NCBI GenBank assembly: GCA_003646305.1
Contig: QNFJ01000012.1
Location: forward strand, 1 to 23,407
Reading direction: 5' to 3'
From: Gammaproteobacteria bacterium
GTDB lineage: Bacteria > Pseudomonadota > Gammaproteobacteria > Methylococcales > UBA2780
Length of the DNA: 23,407 nucleotides
Position 1 is the first letter of the stretch. Each line of letters opens with the position of its first letter. Shown here one piece after another: positions 7,539-15,447 of this stretch. The position numbers and the translations under genes were made by a program. A model generated the notes under the pieces. The model was not told the DNA's origin, did no database searches, and saw only the letters and a list, made by a program, of their open reading frames with translations.

Positions 7539-8453
7539 GTGAATAGCAACCTGAAGAACTGGTTTTTACTAGCCAGAGTCCCATTCTTTTCCCCAGCTCT
7601 TTCCCCTTTTTTGCTTGGCTCACTGCTCGCGGCACAAACTGTTCCCGCCTTCAATTGGCCTGTTCTGGTTATCAGCCTTTGCGCTGTTACTTCGATTATT
7701 CTCGCCTGCCACTTAAATGGGGAGATTGATGACCTGGAGACAGACCGCATTTCTGCAACACTTGAACGTAACCGTTTTTCTGGTGGCAGCCAGATCCTGG
7801 TCAAAAAGCTAATCCCTCAACAACAGGTCCAATGGGTTATTCACCTGGCCACTATCATCGCCGTCCTTCTTGGCCTGATACTTCAGTTCGGCTTAAACCG
7901 TGGTGCCCTGACGATTCCGCTAGGAATGATCGCTATTTTCTGTGCCTGGTTTTATTCAAAACCACCTCTCCGCCTCGTTAGCAGAGGGGTTGGTGAAATC
8001 ATGGTCGCCTTTTGCTATGGCTGGCTACCCATTACCGTTGCTTTCTATCTGCAAACTGGCGAGTTTTCTTCACTGGCCAATCTACTGGCAATACCCGTTG
8101 GCCTAAGCTGCTTTAACGTTATCCTTATCAATGAGTTTGCCGACTACCCTGCAGACCAGCAGACTGGCAAGCGAAATCTGGTGGTGCGTTTTGGCAAACC
8201 ATTCGCTAGAAAACTCTATCTACTGACTAACTTGGTTTCCTGGTTTGCACTTTACTTACTCTACACCAGCAACAATCTGCCACTGTTTGCCGCACTTTTT
8301 TACCTGCCTTTCCTAATCATGGCTCTCAAGACCTCTCGACTCCTCATCACCAAAAAAGACAAAGACCCCGAACAGCTTGAGCAGGCTTGTGGATCAACTA
8401 TTCTTATTAATCTCGGCACAACACTCTCGCTAATATTAAGCTTGGTGAATTAA
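7539..8453 (+). CDS. UbiA-superfamily prenyltransferase (MenA-like)
   Basis: A 304-residue integral membrane prenyltransferase with about eight or nine hydrophobic helices. The two acidic Mg-diphosphate motifs are visible: NGEIDDLETD (60-69) and NEFADYPADQQTGKRNLVVR (198-217). The second, with its D-Y-x-x-D...G-K-R-x-L pattern, is typical of MenA-like enzymes, which attach polyprenyl chains to dihydroxynaphthoate in quinone synthesis. No men gene is visible nearby, so the acceptor may differ; a quinone or other membrane lipid precursor is likely. The start is GTG 7539, the first start after the in-frame TAG at 7533, although its ribosome site is weak. The gene precedes oadGAB by 115 bases that hold a separate promoter. 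Confidence 0.83.
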   Translation: MNSNLKNWFLLARVPFFSPALSPFLLGSLLAAQTVPAFNWPVLVISLCAVTSIILACHLNGEIDDLETDRISATLERNRFSGGSQILVKKLIPQQQVQWVIHLATIIAVLLGLILQFGLNRGALTIPLGMIAIFCAWFYSKPPLRLVSRGVGEIMVAFCYGWLPITVAFYLQTGEFSSLANLLAIPVGLSCFNVILINEFADYPADQQTGKRNLVVRFGKPFARKLYLLTNLVSWFALYLLYTSNNLPLFAALFYLPFLIMALKTSRLLITKKDKDPEQLEQACGSTILINLGTTLSLILSLVN

Positions 8454-8506
8454 AGGAAAAATAAAAAACCAGACCTCATTTAGCCAAATCAAAAACCCCA
8501 CAAAAG

Positions 8507-8534
8507 TTGACATTATGATTAATTTAACTAAAAC
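8507..8534 (+). promoter_or_regulatory. Predicted sigma70-like promoter for oadGAB
   Basis: TTGACA at 8507-8512 is a perfect -35 hexamer. Sixteen bases later TAAAAC (8529-8534) gives a moderate -10, about 35 bases before the oadG ATG. The surrounding sequence is AT-rich. It would allow oadGAB to be transcribed independently of the prenyltransferase gene. Confidence 0.5.
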
Positions 8535-8568
8535 TGAACGGTTGGAATGTTTCGAAAGTTAAGATGAT

Positions 8569-8820
8569 ATGAATACCGAAGAACTACTCATGCAGGGCCT
8601 AAACCTGATGCTGCTTGGAATGGGCATGGTTTTCTTTATCCTCAGTTTGCTGATTTTTATCCTCAAGGGGACATCAGCACTGATTACAAAATACGCCCCA
8701 CACGTAGAACCGCTGGTTATACCTGCCCAAAAAGCAGTTGTGCCGGTCAACTCAGAGAATGACCCAGAACTAATTGCTGCCATCTCTATCGCTATCCATC
8801 ATTTCCGCTCAAACAGCTAG
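8569..8820 (+). CDS. oadG: Oxaloacetate decarboxylase, gamma subunit (Na+ pump)
   Basis: A small 83-residue membrane protein with one N-terminal transmembrane helix (about 13-36, LMLLGMGMVFFILSLLIFIL) and a short polar cytoplasmic tail. This is the standard layout of OadG, which holds the alpha and beta subunits together and aids assembly and zinc binding. The family is poorly conserved in sequence, so the call rests on the GMGMVF-type helix, the length and the position directly before oadA, which starts 11 bases after its stop. The ribosome site before ATG is weak (TAAGAT). Confidence 0.9.
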   Translation: MNTEELLMQGLNLMLLGMGMVFFILSLLIFILKGTSALITKYAPHVEPLVIPAQKAVVPVNSENDPELIAAISIAIHHFRSNS

Positions 8821-8831
8821 GTCCCAGAATT

Positions 8832-10604
8832 ATGACAAACCAACTCAAATTAACCGATGTTGTTCTCCGCGATGCGCACCAGTCACTTTTTGCAACCCGT
8901 CTGCGCATCGACGATATGCTTCCCATCGCAGAAAAACTCGACCAGGTTGGCTACTGGTCGCTTGAAACATGGGGTGGAGCCACTTTTGATGCCTGCATCC
9001 GTTATTTGGGCGAAGATCCTTGGGAGCGCTTGCGTCTACTTAAAAAAGCAATGCCTAACACGCCTCAGCAGATGCTTCTGCGAGGCCAAAATCTCTTGGG
9101 CTACCGCCATTACGCCGATGATGTCGTTGAAAAATTTGTCGAGCGTGCTGCAGAAAATGGAATGGATATTTTTCGTATTTTCGACGCGATGAATGACGTT
9201 AGAAACCTTGAGACTGCGGTTAAAGCAACCATCAAAACAGGCAAACATGCTCAAGGCACAATCTCTTACACAGACAGCCCTGTTCATACCCTCGACACAT
9301 GGGTCGATATGGGCAAAAAACTTGAAGATTTAGGCTGCCACTCCATCGCCATCAAGGACATGGCCGGCTTGCTCAAACCCCACGATGCAGCTGAGCTTGT
9401 TTCTCGCCTGAAAGAGGGCTGCTCTATCCCATTAGCACTTCATTCACACGCAACAACCGGCATGAGTGTCGCTACTTGCCTAAAAGCGGTCGAGGCAGGG
9501 CTTGATATGCTTGACACAGCCATTTCATCGATGAGCATGACCTACGGCCACTCACCGACCGAAACGTTTGTCGCTATGCTGCAGGGGACTGACCGTGATA
9601 CCGGCCTGGATCTTAACCTGCTCGAGGAGATTGCTGCCTACTTTAGAGAGGTACGCAAGAAATATGCACCTTTCGAAGGCGCACTCAGAGGTGTTGACTC
9701 CAGAATTCTCGTTGCTCAAGTCCCAGGCGGCATGCTAACCAATCTTGAAAGCCAGCTTCGCGAACAGAATGCCGGTGATAAAATTGATGCGGTACTGGAA
9801 GAGATTCCTAATGTTCGCAAAGACCTCGGCTATCTTCCTCTAGTCACGCCAACCTCTCAAATCGTCGGCACACAGGCCGTTATCAACGTCATGATGGGGG
9901 AGCGCTACAAATCAATCACCAAAGAGACGGCTGGCGTCCTAAAAGGCGAATACGGCGCAACACCTGCTGCGGTGGACAGCGAGCTGCAAGCCCGCGTTCT
10001 GGAAGGTGCAAAACCCATTACTTGCCGTCCTGCCGACCTTATTGAAGCAGAAATGGACAGACTTAGCGTAGAACTTCAGCAGAAAGCAGATACCGATAAA
10101 CTTGAACTGGCCGAAGAGACCATTGAAGACGTGCTCACCTACGCTCTATTTCCTCAGGTGGGTCTTGATTTCATCAAAAACAGAAACAACCCCGAGGCAT
10201 TTGAGCCTGTTCCAACGCTGGAGTCGGCAGAAGCGGCTGCACAAAAAGAAAACACTCAGTATGACGTGGTCGTGAACGGTACGCTATTCAATGTAGAGGT
10301 TGCACCGGGCGGCTCAATTACCCATGTTGCACCGACTTCCGGCTCAGCGGCACCTCAGCCAACTGCTGCTCCAACCACACCCGCCGCCGATGCCAAGCCA
10401 CTACTATCACCAATGGCTGGAAATATCGTCCGCATCGCTGTCGCACCAGGCGATAGAGTCAATGACGGTGATGTGGTTATTATTCTTGAGGCGATGAAAA
10501 TGGAAACGGAGATCCGCTGTAGCGAGTCAGGAACAATCGCTCACATTTTTGTAAAAGAGGGCGAATCTGTTCCCGCTTCAGCCCCTCTACTTCAAATTAG
10601 CTAA
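8832..10604 (+). CDS. oadA: Oxaloacetate decarboxylase, alpha subunit (biotin carboxyltransferase)
   Basis: A 590-residue cytoplasmic subunit that transfers the carboxyl group of oxaloacetate to protein-bound biotin, releasing pyruvate. The carboxyltransferase TIM barrel starts with LRDAHQSLFATR (12-23), whose Asp14 is a metal ligand. IKDMAG (174-179) carries the active-site lysine, and ALHSHATTG (202-210) gives the two histidine ligands. A conserved carboxylase domain follows, then a proline/alanine-rich linker (about 490-515) and a biotinyl domain. Its EAMKMETEI places the biotinylated Lys556 35 residues from the C-terminus, the usual spacing. It lies in the order oadG-oadA-oadB with short gaps. 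Pyruvate carboxylase subunit B is a near relative, but the flanking OadG and OadB decide the assignment. Confidence 0.96.
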   Translation: MTNQLKLTDVVLRDAHQSLFATRLRIDDMLPIAEKLDQVGYWSLETWGGATFDACIRYLGEDPWERLRLLKKAMPNTPQQMLLRGQNLLGYRHYADDVVEKFVERAAENGMDIFRIFDAMNDVRNLETAVKATIKTGKHAQGTISYTDSPVHTLDTWVDMGKKLEDLGCHSIAIKDMAGLLKPHDAAELVSRLKEGCSIPLALHSHATTGMSVATCLKAVEAGLDMLDTAISSMSMTYGHSPTETFVAMLQGTDRDTGLDLNLLEEIAAYFREVRKKYAPFEGALRGVDSRILVAQVPGGMLTNLESQLREQNAGDKIDAVLEEIPNVRKDLGYLPLVTPTSQIVGTQAVINVMMGERYKSITKETAGVLKGEYGATPAAVDSELQARVLEGAKPITCRPADLIEAEMDRLSVELQQKADTDKLELAEETIEDVLTYALFPQVGLDFIKNRNNPEAFEPVPTLESAEAAAQKENTQYDVVVNGTLFNVEVAPGGSITHVAPTSGSAAPQPTAAPTTPAADAKPLLSPMAGNIVRIAVAPGDRVNDGDVVIILEAMKMETEIRCSESGTIAHIFVKEGESVPASAPLLQIS

Positions 10605-10616
10605 TAAGGTCGCACT

Positions 10617-11750
10617 ATGGAACATGGTCTAATACAGATCTGGGAATCAACCGGTCTAGCGAACTTCACCTGGGGACAGCTTTTAATGAGCTGCATTGGC
10701 ATTTTGTTGATTTACCTTGCCATTGCCAAAGAATTTGAGCCCTTACTTCTGATTCCGATCGGCTTTGGCGGCCTGCTGGCCAACATTCCGGTCGCCGAGA
10801 TCAGTGGCCCAGAAGGTTTATTAGGGATGCTTTATCATTCTGGAATCGATACCGGTTTATTTCCTCTCCTTATTTTTATGGGTGTTGGTGCATTAACCGA
10901 CTTTGGGGCGCTTATTGCCATGCCCAGCCTGCTTGCATTAGGCGCTGCGGCTCAATTTGGTATTTTCGCCACGCTGCTTGGCGCACTGGCGATGAATTTT
11001 ATTCCTGGATTAGAGTTTTCACTTGCCGATGCCTCCGCGATTGCCATCATAGGAGGGGCAGACGGGCCAACCGCCATTTTCCTCGCCTCAAAACTGGCAC
11101 CGGATCTACTCGGTGCCATCGCTGTTGCAGCTTACTCTTACATGGCACTGGTACCCATCATTCAGCCTCCTATCATGCGGCTTTTAACAACAGAGGAAGA
11201 ACGTAAAGTACCCATGGGGCAGCTACGCCATGTTTCCAAAAAAGAACGCATTGTTTTTCCGTTACTACTACTAGCACTCGTTGCGACCTTTTTGCCTGCA
11301 TCAGCACCACTTATCGGCATGCTGGCCTTCGGAAACCTGCTCAGGGAGTGCGGTGTTGTTGACCGTCTAAGTTACGCGGCCCAAAACGAGTTAATCAATA
11401 TGGTGACAATCTTTCTAGGATTAGCCGTCGGCTCAAAACTTTCGGCAGATAAATTTCTGAACCCCGAAACACTCGGTATTCTCGTGCTCGGGTTGCTGGC
11501 ATTTTCTATTGGCACAGCCGCTGGATTATTGATGGGTAAAGTGATGTACCGCCTGACGGGTGGCAAGGTCAACCCATTGATTGGGGCTGCTGGAGTTTCG
11601 GCTGTACCAATGGCTGCACGTGTTGCCAATAAGATAGGACAAGAGGCAGACCCTCATAACTTCCTTTTAATGCACGCTATGGGGCCCAATGTCGCTGGTG
11701 TAATTGGGTCAGCCGTTGCTGCGGGCGTACTATTAGCCATTGTGGGCTAG
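10617..11750 (+). CDS. oadB: Oxaloacetate decarboxylase, beta subunit (Na+-translocating)
   Basis: A 377-residue polytopic inner-membrane subunit that decarboxylates carboxybiotin and couples it to export of sodium ions. The conserved core motif IIGGADGPTAIFLASKLAP (144-162) includes the essential membrane Asp149. The C-terminal region with HAMGPNVAGVIGSAVAAG holds the conserved asparagine of the second sodium site. The length is in the range of the short OadB/MmdB/GcdB form. AAGG lies seven bases before ATG, and 12 bases separate it from oadA. The MmdB and GcdB pumps are close relatives, but the oadA neighbour supports oxaloacetate. Confidence 0.95.
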   Translation: MEHGLIQIWESTGLANFTWGQLLMSCIGILLIYLAIAKEFEPLLLIPIGFGGLLANIPVAEISGPEGLLGMLYHSGIDTGLFPLLIFMGVGALTDFGALIAMPSLLALGAAAQFGIFATLLGALAMNFIPGLEFSLADASAIAIIGGADGPTAIFLASKLAPDLLGAIAVAAYSYMALVPIIQPPIMRLLTTEEERKVPMGQLRHVSKKERIVFPLLLLALVATFLPASAPLIGMLAFGNLLRECGVVDRLSYAAQNELINMVTIFLGLAVGSKLSADKFLNPETLGILVLGLLAFSIGTAAGLLMGKVMYRLTGGKVNPLIGAAGVSAVPMAARVANKIGQEADPHNFLLMHAMGPNVAGVIGSAVAAGVLLAIVG

Positions 11751-11774
11751 CCCAAGAAAGCCCCTCTTACAAAC

Positions 11775-11806
11775 TTAAGGCCTCCTCTTTTAGCAGGAGG
11801 CCTTAA
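11775..11806. terminator. Perfect 12-bp dyad between oadB and rimI, probable bidirectional terminator
   Basis: TTAAGGCCTCCT (11775-11786) is exactly mirrored by AGGAGGCCTTAA (11795-11806) around an 8-base loop. The stem is strong and GC-rich in the middle. It sits between convergent genes, 24 bases after the oadB stop. It lacks a clean U-tract on the plus strand and has only a short T-rich stretch (TTAAGTTTG) on the minus strand, so termination may be inefficient or the hairpin may mainly protect 3' ends. The rimI stop codon (11790-11792) falls in the loop. Confidence 0.72.
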
Positions 11807-12338
11807 AAGTGCTGCCGTCCTCTATTTTTAACGCCATCATCAAGGCATCTTCACGTTGCCCACCAACCGCCTGATAATAGCCTTTACGCCGACCTATCTC
11901 ATTAAAACCGAGCCTTTCATAAAGCCTGATTGCCCCATGATTTGACGGTCGAACCTCTAAAAAAATAGTTTCCGCCTGGCGTTCGACTGCCACGCGAATA
12001 AGTTTCTCAACCATTCTCTGCCCATAACCACACATATGAGCATCAGGGTGAACACAAATATTCAGAATATGCGCTTCGCCCGCCGCAGCGGCCGAAACAA
12101 TACCGTAAGCGACAATAACGTTGGCACCCTCGTAGACCCAACTGCTATATCCACTCGAAAGACAGTCACGAAAAATACGCTCGCTCCAGGGAAACTGATA
12201 GACTCGGCTTTCTATTGCCATGACACCCCAAAGATCTTCTTCATTCATCGGCCGAAATACTGCACCCGACTTTTCCAGAGCACTCTTTAACGTATTCTCG
12301 CCTATCACAGGATTCTTAAAAAGATCAAAAAGGCCCAT
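11790..12338 (-). CDS. rimI: Ribosomal protein bS18 alanine N-acetyltransferase RimI, with N-terminal extension
   Basis: A GNAT-fold acetyltransferase of 182 residues. The core (about 31-172) matches RimI: IESRVYQFPWSERIF (42-56), ILNICVHPDA (91-100), FLEVRPSNHGAIRLYERLGF (126-145) and the GYY motif (153-155). RimI acetylates the N-terminal alanine of ribosomal protein S18. E. coli RimI is about 148 residues; here some 30 extra residues precede the fold. The long start is favoured because its ATG overlaps the stop of the upstream glycosylase gene by one base (TAATG). The acetyl-CoA loop reads HMCGYG (101-106), with His where Gln or Arg is usual. Three codons at the 3' end lie in the terminator hairpin. 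Confidence 0.88.
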   Translation of the reverse strand: MGLFDLFKNPVIGENTLKSALEKSGAVFRPMNEEDLWGVMAIESRVYQFPWSERIFRDCLSSGYSSWVYEGANVIVAYGIVSAAAAGEAHILNICVHPDAHMCGYGQRMVEKLIRVAVERQAETIFLEVRPSNHGAIRLYERLGFNEIGRRKGYYQAVGGQREDALMMALKIEDGSTFKASC

Positions 12339-13027
12339 TATTCCCGCACATTGAGAGCAAGCTGGAGATCATCCCATGCTTTCTGTTTTTCGGTTAATGA
12401 TCGTAACAAATAGGCAGGATGATAAACCACCACAACAGGGATTTTAGTCCCCCCATAATGGTGAATTTTCCCTCTCAGCTCGCTCAATGGCTGGCTTGTT
12501 GCAAGTAAATTCTGTGCAGCAACACGCCCAACAGCAAGAATAATCTCTGGCTGAACCAATTCGATTTGTCTTTCCAGATAGCTTTTACAACTTTCAACTT
12601 CTTCAGGGGCTGGATCACGGTTTTCGGGGGGGCGGCACTTAAGGATATTAGCGATAAAAACCGTTTCTCGAGAAAGCCCCACTGCCAGCAACATTTCCGT
12701 CAGAAGCCGTCCCGCACGACCCACAAATGGCCTACCTTGCAAATCTTCCTCTTTCCCTGGCGCCTCACCAATAAGCATCCACGAAGCAGAGCGATTACCT
12801 GAACCGAAGACTGTCTGGTTTCGGCTGGCATGCAGTGCACATCTTTCACACTTCTGAACAACACTCTGAAGCATCTCCCAATTCATTTCAGAAGCTCCAT
12901 CAACCTTTCCGAGGAGCTCAGCAGCCTGATCATCCCGGCAGTCGTATAAGCTAGTCGCGGAGTTTTCTCTAAGCACCCAACTCTGGATACCCATTACATC
13001 AAGATAATTGAGTTTGCTTTTATTCAC
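12338..13027 (-). CDS. Uracil-DNA glycosylase, family 4 (4Fe-4S)
   Basis: A 229-residue DNA repair enzyme that removes uracil from DNA. It shows the family 4 hallmarks: four iron-sulfur cysteines (C60, C63, C131, C147), the water-activating and uracil-binding GEAPGKEEDLQGRPFVGRAG (87-106), and HPAYLLR (203-209). The N-terminal LNYLDVMGIQSWVLR is typical of gammaproteobacterial versions of this protein, once annotated as phage SPO1 DNA polymerase-related. The start is GTG 13027; it lacks a strong ribosome site, but a later ATG (residue 12) would cut the conserved N-terminal stretch. It is coupled to rimI through TAATG. The udg-rimI order is common in gammaproteobacteria. Confidence 0.93.
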   Translation of the reverse strand: MNKSKLNYLDVMGIQSWVLRENSATSLYDCRDDQAAELLGKVDGASEMNWEMLQSVVQKCERCALHASRNQTVFGSGNRSASWMLIGEAPGKEEDLQGRPFVGRAGRLLTEMLLAVGLSRETVFIANILKCRPPENRDPAPEEVESCKSYLERQIELVQPEIILAVGRVAAQNLLATSQPLSELRGKIHHYGGTKIPVVVVYHPAYLLRSLTEKQKAWDDLQLALNVRE

Positions 13028-13047
13028 AAAGCAGAAAAGACTGGGAG

Positions 13048-13791
13048 CTACTGATTCCGTCTGGCACGTCGTTTTTTTAGTTCCACAAGCGTTAAAACAG
13101 GACCTGAAACTGCGTAACCAAGAAAGATCAGAAACAACGTCACAGAGGGTTGGATAAAAATGACCGCAAAGCCAAGCATCACAGCAATCGCGACGATAAA
13201 CGGCACCTTGCCACGAAAGTTGATCTCTTTGAAGCTGCTATAACGGAAATTGCTCACCATCAATAAGCCCGTTGAGATCGTCAGCGCAAGTGCAAACCAG
13301 CTTAACTGGTTTGTTACAACCTCCAGATCTACAGCAACCCAGACGAAGCCAGCCAGCATTGCTGCCGCCGCCGGGCTTGGAAGCCCTTGAAAGTAACGCT
13401 TATCCGCCGATTCAATCTGGGTATTAAATCGAGCCAAACGAAGCGCCCCACCCGCAGCGTGGACAAAAGCCGCGAGCCAGCCCAATTTACCCAAAGGAAT
13501 AAGCGCCCAAGTGTACATAACCAGAGCAGGCGCCACACCAAACGAGAGCATATCGGCCAAACTATCGTATTGCGCACCGAATTCACTCTGTGTATTCGTC
13601 ATTCTGGCGACTCGGCCATCAAGACCATCCAGAACCATGGCAATGAAAATTGAGATTGCCGCCAACTCGAAACGGCCAGCCATAGCTGCCGTTATCGCAT
13701 AAAAGCCGGCAAACAGTGCCGCTGTCGTGAAAAGATTTGGGAGCAGGTAGATTCCCCGGCTACGCGGTTTGGGAGAGTTTGATTTATCCAC
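13048..13791 (-). CDS. pssA: CDP-diacylglycerol--serine O-phosphatidyltransferase
   Basis: A 247-residue membrane enzyme that makes phosphatidylserine from CDP-diacylglycerol and serine, the first step to phosphatidylethanolamine. The CDP-alcohol phosphatidyltransferase motif is complete: D55-x2-D58-G59-x2-A62-R63, then G72-x3-D76-x3-D80. About six to eight hydrophobic helices follow. This is the type II, CDP-alcohol phosphatidyltransferase-like enzyme, unlike the phospholipase D-like PssA of E. coli. The start is GTG, with AGGGGG about nine bases upstream. It lies after ilvC, an order seen in other gammaproteobacteria, but a strong terminator intervenes, so it likely needs read-through or its own promoter. 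Confidence 0.93.
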   Translation of the reverse strand: MDKSNSPKPRSRGIYLLPNLFTTAALFAGFYAITAAMAGRFELAAISIFIAMVLDGLDGRVARMTNTQSEFGAQYDSLADMLSFGVAPALVMYTWALIPLGKLGWLAAFVHAAGGALRLARFNTQIESADKRYFQGLPSPAAAAMLAGFVWVAVDLEVVTNQLSWFALALTISTGLLMVSNFRYSSFKEINFRGKVPFIVAIAVMLGFAVIFIQPSVTLFLIFLGYAVSGPVLTLVELKKRRARRNQ

Positions 13792-13823
13792 CTGAGATTT
13801 CCCCCTAAGTTGTCAGAACCAAT

Positions 13824-13867
13824 AATTAAAAAACCAGCCTCACACCGAGTTGGTGCAGGGCTGGTTT
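13824..13867 (-). terminator. Intrinsic terminator after ilvC
   Basis: On the minus strand the stem AAACCAGCC (complement of 13859-13867) pairs with GGCTGGTTT (complement of 13831-13839), with an inner CACC/GGTG pairing. It is followed directly by a run of six T residues and an AT-rich tail. This is a textbook rho-independent terminator, ten bases after the ilvC stop, separating the ilv operon from pssA. Confidence 0.9.
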
Positions 13868-13876
13868 ATATTGAAC

Positions 13877-14893
13877 TTAGTTCTTGCCTTTATCAACTAA
13901 TTGATTAGCGGTAATCCACGGCATATTTGCACGTAGCTTTTCGCCTACTTGCTCAATTGGGTGTGCTGCATTATTACGGCGGTTTGCAGTCATTGATGGG
14001 TAGTTAGATGCCCCCTCAACGATGAACTGTTTCGCATATTCACCATTCTGAATATTCTTCAGTGCTTCACGCATCGCTTTACGAGATTCGTCATTGATCA
14101 CTTTAGAACCGGTTACATACTCACCGTATTCAGCATTATTTGAGATTGAGTAGTTCATGTTGGCGATGCCGCCCTGATACATCAGGTCAACAATCAACTT
14201 CAACTCGTGCATACACTCGAAGTAGGCCATTTCTGGCTCGTAACCGGCCTCTACAAGCGTTTCAAAGCCCATTTTAACCAGCTCGACACAGCCACCACAC
14301 AGAACTGCCTGCTCACCAAACAGATCTGTTTCTGTTTCATCTTTGAATGAGGTTTCAAGAATACCTGTACGCCCACCACCAATCGCAGAAGCATAAGAAA
14401 GCGCTAGCTCTCTAGCTGATCCTGATGCATTCTGGTAAATCGCGATTAAATCAGGAATACCGCCACCGTTAACAAATTCGTTACGAACAGTATGGCCCGG
14501 TGCTTTAGGCGCGATCATGATGACATCAAGATCTGCGCGAGGAACAACCTGGTTATAGTGAATTGCAAAACCATGCGCGAAGGCCAACGCCGCACCCTGT
14601 TTAAGGCTTGGCTCGATCTCTTCCTTGTATAGCTGCGCCTGAAATTCATCAGGTGTCAGAATCATCACTAAATCAGCTGAAGCAACCGCTTCAGGTACCG
14701 ACTTAACCGTCAGGCCAGCCGCTTCTGCTTTGGCCACTGAAGAAGAGCCTGGACGCAAACCAACAACAACATTCACACCCGAATCTTTCAGGTTATTCGC
14801 ATGGGCATGCCCCTGTGAGCCATAACCAATTACTGCTACCTGTTTACCCTGAACAATCGACAGGTCTGCATCTTTGTCATAATACGCTTGCAT
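13877..14893 (-). CDS. ilvC: Ketol-acid reductoisomerase, class I
   Basis: A 338-residue NADPH- and Mg-dependent enzyme that isomerises and reduces acetolactate or acetohydroxybutyrate in valine, leucine and isoleucine synthesis. The nucleotide-binding loop is GYGSQGHAHANNL (23-35), followed by VVGLRPGSSS. The knotted C-terminal domain holds the metal-binding acidic residues in ETDLFGEQAVLCGG and CMHELKLIVDLMY. The length fits the short class I form, not the roughly 490-residue class II of E. coli. I start at ATG 14893, which has AGAGGA seven bases upstream; the TTG one codon earlier is an unlikely start. It is the third gene of the ilv operon, 61 bases after ilvH. Confidence 0.97.
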   Translation of the reverse strand: MQAYYDKDADLSIVQGKQVAVIGYGSQGHAHANNLKDSGVNVVVGLRPGSSSVAKAEAAGLTVKSVPEAVASADLVMILTPDEFQAQLYKEEIEPSLKQGAALAFAHGFAIHYNQVVPRADLDVIMIAPKAPGHTVRNEFVNGGGIPDLIAIYQNASGSARELALSYASAIGGGRTGILETSFKDETETDLFGEQAVLCGGCVELVKMGFETLVEAGYEPEMAYFECMHELKLIVDLMYQGGIANMNYSISNNAEYGEYVTGSKVINDESRKAMREALKNIQNGEYAKQFIVEGASNYPSMTANRRNNAAHPIEQVGEKLRANMPWITANQLVDKGKN

Positions 14894-14900
14894 CAAAAAA

Positions 14901-14906
14901 TCCTCT
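14901..14906 (-). promoter_or_regulatory. Ribosome binding site of ilvC
   Basis: AGAGGA on the minus strand, with a seven-base spacer to ATG 14893, fixes the ilvC start at that ATG instead of the adjacent upstream TTG. Confidence 0.75.
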
Positions 14907-14944
14907 TTATTAACTATTTCGTTCTAAAAAATTGTAAAGCCGTA

Positions 14945-14964
14945 ACACCTGCAGTTAGAGGTGT
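14945..14964. repeat. Small hairpin over the ilvH stop codon
   Basis: ACACCT (14945-14950) and AGGTGT (14959-14964) form a 6-bp stem around an 8-base loop that includes the ilvH stop codon (14955-14957). It is followed on the minus strand by a T-rich run before the ilvC ribosome site. It could stabilise or process the ilvBH message or attenuate ilvC slightly. The stem is short, so the role is uncertain. Confidence 0.35.
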
Positions 14965-15446
14965 AAGCCCTTCTCACCACGTGAAATTCCTGTCGCACCT
15001 GAGCGAACAACCTCGAACACAGACTGTTCCTCCAATGCATTCAAGAAGGCATCTAGCTTGTCCTGTGCACCCGTCACTTCGATAATGAAACTACTCGCTG
15101 TCACATCAATAATGCTTCCTCGAAAGATCTCCGCTAACCGCTTGACCTCTTCTCTGTAGCTACCTTGAGCATGAACTTTGACGAGCATGATCTCACGTTC
15201 AATATGCGCTGATTCGGCCAGATCAATCAATTTAACAACATCAATCAGTTTGTTCAGCTGCTTGGTGATCTGCTCGACCACCTCATCAGTCCCTCTCGTG
15301 ACCAATGTCATACGTGACATGCTTGGGTCTTCGGTCGGCGCAACTGTCAGTGATTCAATATTGTAGCCACGGGCCGAAAACAACCCGGCAACACGCGAAA
15401 GTGCACCCGCCTCGTTTTCCATAAGGATTGAAAGAATATGTCGCAT
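14955..15446 (-). CDS. ilvH: Acetolactate synthase, small regulatory subunit
   Basis: The 163-residue regulatory subunit of acetohydroxyacid synthase. It activates the large subunit and gives feedback inhibition by valine. The N-terminal ACT domain begins RHILSILMENEAGALSRVAG (2-21) and includes GLFSARGYNIESLTVAPTED; a C-terminal small-subunit domain follows. Length and sequence match the IlvH type. ATG lies one base after the stop of the large-subunit gene (TGATATG), so the two are co-translated, which suits a fixed subunit ratio. Confidence 0.96.
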   Translation of the reverse strand: MRHILSILMENEAGALSRVAGLFSARGYNIESLTVAPTEDPSMSRMTLVTRGTDEVVEQITKQLNKLIDVVKLIDLAESAHIEREIMLVKVHAQGSYREEVKRLAEIFRGSIIDVTASSFIIEVTGAQDKLDAFLNALEEQSVFEVVRSGATGISRGEKGLHL

Positions 15447-15447
15447 A

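Noticed and set aside
7441..7542. Short plus-strand ORF of 33 codons ending at the prenyltransferase start
   Set aside because: No ribosome site, low-complexity basic tail and no recognisable family; the opposite strand looks more coding-like.
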